Of a stretch of DNA of 64,000 nucleotides, positions 59,717-64,000 are shown in pieces. The notes beneath the pieces are model-generated. The model had not been told where the DNA came from and ran no database searches. It saw nothing but the letters and a program-made list of their open reading frames with translations. The stretch comes from Candidatus Aminicenantota bacterium (lineage in GTDB: Bacteria > Acidobacteriota > Aminicenantia > Aminicenantales > Aminicenantaceae): assembly GCA_014727835.1 (NCBI GenBank), contig WJMT01000104.1:38913-102912 (forward strand), written 5' to 3'. The position numbers were made by a program, and so were the translations under genes. Positions within the stretch are counted from its first letter, which is position 1, and each line of letters starts with the position of its first letter.

Positions 59717-61336
59717 TTATCTCTTAAAGCCCAAAGATGCCATAAAATTCTTCATCCTTTTCAATAAAGAATTTTTGTTGCAGCTGTCCATGATATCTTT
59801 TTTGGAAAGTTCCTTGATCTTTTTGAGAAAGGCTTGGTTTTTCCTGTTTCGGGCGCTCACTATATCAGCGATGATTTCCGCTAATTTTGGATTCTCGGAT
59901 AACAAACAGGCAAAATCAACAGCTTCTATTTCCAACAGTTCGGTTTCCTGCTCAATAAAACCGCTTGCTGTCCTTGGCATTCCTGTGTAAAGCGACATCT
60001 CACCAAAAATTTCTCCAGGATGAATGGTAAACTCTGAGCTGTACTTTTTTCCTTTTTCTTCATATGTAACCACTCCTTTGATTCGTCCTGAGGCCACTAT
60101 AAAACAGCCCTCCCCTTTATCTCCCTGTTCAAACACAATTTCTCCCGGAGAAAAAACCTGTTTTTTGACTTTAGAAGCAAGTGTTCTGATCTCTTCTTCA
60201 GATAAAATGAGTTCTCCAGCTTTCTCCCCTCCAGGATATCTTAAAAAAGAAGACCTCAACAAACACTGAAATTTTTGGTCTTCATGATATTCAGGAAATT
60301 GTTCTGGTTTGACTTGAGCCAGATTCTTGAAAACATGCTGGACTTGGTCGCTCAATGGGACCGGTATTTCAATCCCTTTTCTTCTGAATTTGTACCAGAT
60401 GAGTTTTCCCACTTTTCCTAAAATATGGTATTTTTGACTGTAATCAGTGATCCAGAACTTCAGAACATAAGAAACACCAAAATCTTCGTAACTCTGAATA
60501 TAAGCTTCAGGAGGAGGTTGACTTGTGACTTCGGGGAGGTCTGAAGCAGCTTGTCTCAACGCCTCCATAACGGATAAGGAGGGAGAGGCATAACTCACTT
60601 TTATGGGGATGGTTAAAGCTGTCCTGTGATCAGGACGGGAATAATTGACCAAAATCTCTGAAGCAATGGCATTATTCGGAATAACCACAATATTGGAGTA
60701 AAGGTCTCTGATCCTGGTTTCCCTCCAGTTGGTATCCATGACCAACCCTTCTTTGCCGCCGCTCTTGATCCAATCCCCCTTGCTGAAAGACTTTGTCAAA
60801 TGAATGGACATTCCGGATATGATGTTTCCTAAGAGCTCCTGAAGAGCCAAACCCAAAATCATAGTGAGGATGGCCGAGGTGGCGAGAAGAGGTGTGATGT
60901 CAACACCAGTCACTCCCTTCAACACAATGAACAAAACAGCCAGGTATATGACAAGAAGCAAAAACCGATGAAGGACTCTGGGAAATGGAAATGTCCTGTT
61001 TCTGCGCTCATACTCTATCACAAAAAACGAATCCGCTAACCGAATCAAAAACAATATCAGAAGAAATAATGCGGATGCATCCAGGTATTTATTCAAGCTT
61101 GGATTCAATTGAAATGCTGGTATCAGTTCTGTGATCCTCACACACAAGACCACTGCTAAGAAGGCCGCGGGCAAGATGATCTTGGAAAATATTTTTCCGG
61201 CTTTTTGGCCTCTTGATGTCAGATACCTGCGGTTTAGATGCCGGAGCAATCCATAAACAATCACGCCCAAACCCAATAGCAACAGCACAAAAAGGACTTC
61301 CAAGATCCCGCTCCCGATTAAATTTTGATAAGACAT
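59717..61336 (-). CDS. MscS-family channel with C-terminal cyclic-nucleotide-binding domain
   Basis: 539 residues. Four or five membrane helices lead into an MscS pore-lining helix and beta domain (MILGLALQELLGNIISGMSI, SGGKEGLVMDTNWRETRIRD). Residues near 385-510 are a cNMP-binding domain (EIVFEQGDKGEGCFIVASGRI) with the phosphate-binding cassette FGEMSLYTGMPRTASGF, which is near the cAMP consensus. This is the bacterial cyclic-nucleotide-gated (bCNG) architecture. It is cotranscribed with a cyclase gene upstream and a K+ channel gene downstream. Confidence 0.9.
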   Translation of the reverse strand: MSYQNLIGSGILEVLFVLLLLGLGVIVYGLLRHLNRRYLTSRGQKAGKIFSKIILPAAFLAVVLCVRITELIPAFQLNPSLNKYLDASALFLLILFLIRLADSFFVIEYERRNRTFPFPRVLHRFLLLVIYLAVLFIVLKGVTGVDITPLLATSAILTMILGLALQELLGNIISGMSIHLTKSFSKGDWIKSGGKEGLVMDTNWRETRIRDLYSNIVVIPNNAIASEILVNYSRPDHRTALTIPIKVSYASPSLSVMEALRQAASDLPEVTSQPPPEAYIQSYEDFGVSYVLKFWITDYSQKYHILGKVGKLIWYKFRRKGIEIPVPLSDQVQHVFKNLAQVKPEQFPEYHEDQKFQCLLRSSFLRYPGGEKAGELILSEEEIRTLASKVKKQVFSPGEIVFEQGDKGEGCFIVASGRIKGVVTYEEKGKKYSSEFTIHPGEIFGEMSLYTGMPRTASGFIEQETELLEIEAVDFACLLSENPKLAEIIADIVSARNRKNQAFLKKIKELSKKDIMDSCNKNSLLKRMKNFMASLGFKR

Positions 61337-61353
61337 ATTGTTCTTCCTGTTTT

Positions 61354-62181
61354 TTATTTCCTTTTTATTGGGATAGTCTGGCCTTCCCTGGCTGCATGTG
61401 TTTTGGAAAAATGTTCTCTGGCTTTAATGATGGCCCTGTCGATCTCTTCATCTGAATGAGATGGATTGAAATGCGAAAGACAAAGGTTTTTGACCTCAGC
61501 ATGCTCAGCGATTTGGGTTCCCTTCAACCAAGTGCTGTGTCCCCATCCTTTTTTTCCTTGGTTGTATTCTTCTGGAGTGAAAGTCGAATCATAAATCAAA
61601 ACATCTGTTCTTCGAGCCAAACAAACCAACTGTTCGTCAAAGCCGTGTTCCGGGTGTTCTGTATCTGTGGCAAAAACAATGCTTTGTCCGTTTTCTTCAA
61701 ATCTATATCCCAATGCCCCTTGAGGATGATTCAATGGGATAGGAGATATCCGGATATCTTCTATACTGAAATCTTTGGAGGGCACTTTTTTGAAAATCTT
61801 TTCAGAGGCCGTCTCGCTAAAATCAACTGGGAAAAAACGACCCCCCATCAATGTGTTCAATAATCCAACTGTCCTCTCCTGGTTTAATGGAGAATAAAAG
61901 GTCAAGGTCACTTTGTCAGAGAAAAGCGGAGAGAAAAAAACAAGGCCCAAAATATGATCCATGTGGAAATGAGTGAAAAGGAGATGAATATGAAGGCGCT
62001 CCTTCCGATCATCTTTAATCAGCCGGTCACCCAACTTCTTGATTCCTGTGCCGGCATCTACAATGATCATCTTATTTTCAGAAGAGAACACAGATGCGCA
62101 TGGAGTGTGACCTCCATATTTGAGAAATTTTTCTCCGCACACTGGAAAGGAACCTCGAACTCCCCAAAATGTCAGTTCCAT
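61354..62181 (-). CDS. Metallo-beta-lactamase-fold hydrolase
   Basis: 275 residues. The zinc motif FTHFHMDHILG (HxHxDH) plus PLNHPQGALGYRF, FATDTEHPEHG and LCLSHFNPSHSD place it in the MBL superfamily, in a branch with a first strand MELTFWGVRGSFPVCG, close to PhnP/RNase-Z-like phosphodiesterases. The N-terminal GVRGSFP segment is often found in class-type proteins near cyclases. It could hydrolyse a cyclic nucleotide, but that is an inference from its place between the cyclase and the cNMP-gated channel (15 and 17 bases away). Confidence 0.85.
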   Translation of the reverse strand: MELTFWGVRGSFPVCGEKFLKYGGHTPCASVFSSENKMIIVDAGTGIKKLGDRLIKDDRKERLHIHLLFTHFHMDHILGLVFFSPLFSDKVTLTFYSPLNQERTVGLLNTLMGGRFFPVDFSETASEKIFKKVPSKDFSIEDIRISPIPLNHPQGALGYRFEENGQSIVFATDTEHPEHGFDEQLVCLARRTDVLIYDSTFTPEEYNQGKKGWGHSTWLKGTQIAEHAEVKNLCLSHFNPSHSDEEIDRAIIKAREHFSKTHAAREGQTIPIKRK

Positions 62182-62196
62182 AGCTGTGATTTCCTT

Positions 62197-64000
62197 TTAT
62201 TTTTCTCTCAGATCAAACACTCCATCCCAATTCAAAGGAGGAGAATTTTTCTGAAATTCAACACACCTTTGAGCATACAATCCAGAAAGCTCATCCTGTT
62301 TGATGCTTTCAAACATATTCCTTGCTTGCTTCCATTCTCTATTCCTGTATTTTTTCAATGCAGACTGAAATTCAGAAACCAAGTTTCTTTGAGACTCTGT
62401 TGCAGAGTCCTTTTCAGCAATGATTTCAAACACTTTCACCGGCCTGCCCTTTCCAACAACTCTAATGATATCCACTTCTCTTGTCAAAAAGAAATCACGA
62501 ATCCGGCTGTGTGTTTCCTGGCCTATAAGAATTGCGACTCGATACTGTTTACATGCTCCTTCCAGCCTTGAAGCAAGATTCACGGAATCCCCTATAGCGG
62601 TGTAGTCAAACCGGCGGCGGGAGCCCATATTCCCTACCACACAGGGTCCTGTGTTGATCCCGATCCTCATGTGCAACCGGCATCCGTATTGTGAGTCAAA
62701 TGAACTTCTCATCTCATCCAGTCTGTTTTGACAGTCCAGAGCAGCCCGGCAGGCAAGCAAAGCATGATCTTTCTGTTCAAGGGGAGCATTCCAGAAAGCA
62801 ATGATGGCATCACCCTCATATTTGTCCAAAGTCCCTTTATAACTGAGTATGATGTCGCTCATTTCAGAGAGATACAAATTGAGCAGATTCACCAGCTCAT
62901 CAGGGGACAGGTTTTCTGAAATAGAGGTGAATCCTTTGATATCAGTAAACAAAGATGTGATTTCCCTTTTCTCTCCTCCCAGTTTCAAAAGCTCCGGGTC
63001 TCTGACGATCATCTCAATGAGAGAAGGAGACAGATAATACCGGAACACGTTTTTGATAAACCGGCGCTGCTTGCCCTCTATGCTGTAGTTGAGAAGAGCA
63101 GCGCTGATAAATGAAGTCAAAACAGCCATCTCCGGGGCTATCCACTCAAGCCAATACCCTGAAAGAAAACAAAGACCAGCCATCACAGCAGGCAGAGCCA
63201 AACACAGAATAAAGAAAAGACCGATGATCCAAGGCTTATTCAAAAATGACACTCCGATTCCTGTCAAAAGAGCAAAAATAAGAATCAAAACCCAGGTGAT
63301 ACTTTTTCTGGGAATGGATATGAAATCATTGTTCAAGATATTATCCACAACAACGGCCTGGATTTCCACTCCCGGAGAAACAGAACTCAAAGGAGTGGAT
63401 CTCAAGTCAAAAAGACCGGGAGCACTGGTACCGATAAAAACAATTTTTCCCTCAAACTGGCTTGGAGGGATTTGCGGCTTTTTGCCCTCATTGATTTGAG
63501 CCCATGAATTGATGATGGATGCCACAGAATACGTGGGATAAGATCTCTGAGGGCCATGATAATTGATGATCATCTGGCCGGAATCATCCAAAGGGATTTT
63601 TCTTTGACCTTTCCAGATGTATCCATCCTTCCTGAGCTGGATTGTGTTTTCACAGACAAAATTCGAAACTTCTAAAGAGAGAGCGGGAATTATCACGTCA
63701 TTACAGGAAAAAAGAAGAGGCATGCGGCGGTATATCGCATCTTCATCCGGAGAAAACCTCACATTTCCGACTCCTTGTAATCCCGAAATAAGCTCTTGGA
63801 TCGGGAGGGTGACAGAATTCATCTGATAAACAATTTCAGACTTTTCTCCTTCTAATTCCCAGGAATACGGCTTTAATATCTCCGGGTTTGATGCTTCAGA
63901 CTCATCTTGTCTGCGGCTCAGAAACACAGGTAAAAAAACATTCCCCGCCTCTTTTATAGAGGAGGCCAAGACAAGATCATCATGCACTCCATATATAGAG
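62197..64000 (-). CDS. CHASE2-domain class III adenylate cyclase (5' end outside window)
   Basis: At least 596 residues; the frame stays open to the window edge, so the start is missing. Visible order: CHASE2 sensor (residues 1-225, with LVLASSIKEAGNVFLPVFL, KIVFIGTSAPGLFDLRSTPL), three membrane helices (about 228-295), then the cyclase catalytic domain with the metal site SLFTDIKGFTSISENL, DKYEGDAIIAFW and FDYTAIGDSVNLASRL. The KYEGD Lys and the DYTAIGD Asp/Thr pattern favour adenylate over guanylate. A C-terminal tail of 80 residues follows. It leads the cAMP-channel operon. Confidence 0.9.
   Translation of the reverse strand, partial: SIYGVHDDLVLASSIKEAGNVFLPVFLSRRQDESEASNPEILKPYSWELEGEKSEIVYQMNSVTLPIQELISGLQGVGNVRFSPDEDAIYRRMPLLFSCNDVIIPALSLEVSNFVCENTIQLRKDGYIWKGQRKIPLDDSGQMIINYHGPQRSYPTYSVASIINSWAQINEGKKPQIPPSQFEGKIVFIGTSAPGLFDLRSTPLSSVSPGVEIQAVVVDNILNNDFISIPRKSITWVLILIFALLTGIGVSFLNKPWIIGLFFILCLALPAVMAGLCFLSGYWLEWIAPEMAVLTSFISAALLNYSIEGKQRRFIKNVFRYYLSPSLIEMIVRDPELLKLGGEKREITSLFTDIKGFTSISENLSPDELVNLLNLYLSEMSDIILSYKGTLDKYEGDAIIAFWNAPLEQKDHALLACRAALDCQNRLDEMRSSFDSQYGCRLHMRIGINTGPCVVGNMGSRRRFDYTAIGDSVNLASRLEGACKQYRVAILIGQETHSRIRDFFLTREVDIIRVVGKGRPVKVFEIIAEKDSATESQRNLVSEFQSALKKYRNREWKQARNMFESIKQDELSGLYAQRCVEFQKNSPPLNWDGVFDLREK

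Noticed and set aside
1..64000. CRISPR array, insertion sequences, integrases, tRNA or rRNA genes
   Set aside because: Read through all gaps (none above about 220 bases) and found no repeat-spacer pattern, transposase motif, cloverleaf or ribosomal RNA sequence.

Overview
The window reads as a chromosome segment of a Gram-negative, peptidase-rich bacterium. Evidence for an outer membrane is three predicted outer-membrane beta-barrels, many lipoproteins with a lipobox, and several Tat-exported enzymes. The mix of secreted S9, S41, M28, C1, C10, C69 and M20 hydrolases, 6-bladed propeller and BNR-repeat proteins, exported TldD and DUF2961 lipoproteins recalls Candidatus Aminicenantes (Acidobacteriota-like). 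That placement is inference from gene content, not a phylogeny. Coding density is very high: no gap exceeds about 220 bases. I saw no tRNA, rRNA, CRISPR array, transposase or phage gene. Most starts carry a strong GGAGG-type ribosome site, which decides many starts against longer open frames.

Region 1 to 8802 is one plus-strand run of nine tightly packed genes, nearly all for exported products: S41 peptidase (cut by the window edge), lipoprotein, beta-propeller, Cys-nucleophile Ntn hydrolase, thioredoxin-like protein, small unknown protein, transglutaminase-like lipoprotein, streptopain-like (C10) protein, and a larger transglutaminase-like protein. From 9023 to 21641 lie an exported O-methyltransferase, an amino-acid permease, two beta-barrels, a giant BNR-repeat protein, a Tat-exported sugar-isomerase-like protein, a response regulator with two PAS domains and an S9 peptidase.

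Region 22471 to 25656 is a minus-strand arsenic island: arsR, a permease, a small CxxC protein and acr3. Two promoters each carry the same ArsR-like operator in the -10/-35 spacer. ArsC lies 20 kb away at 46223. From 25789 to 36721 come a racemase, a C69 dipeptidase, transporters, a papain-family protease, a beta-barrel, a tandem-MerR regulator overlapping a B12-binding radical SAM gene, a sulfatase and a pair of unknown genes.

Region 36728 to 46687 has an overlapping cysH / threonine-synthase-like pair (possible cysteate route), a tldD/tldE pair, an M20 amidohydrolase, a DhaL-DegV (FakA-FakB-like) fusion, a DUF1295 protein and arsC. Region 46725 to 55809 has a Tat-exported aldo/keto reductase, a transporter with a 50-residue membrane protein and an AspA/AstE-like hydrolase, and a poly-gamma-glutamate operon (M28 peptidase, capB, capC, pgsW).

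The right end (58702 to the window edge) is the clearest functional module: a minus-strand operon of CHASE2 adenylate cyclase (cut by the edge), metallo-beta-lactamase-fold hydrolase, MscS channel with a cyclic-nucleotide-binding domain, and an RCK-gated potassium channel. It looks like a self-contained cAMP-to-ion-channel circuit.
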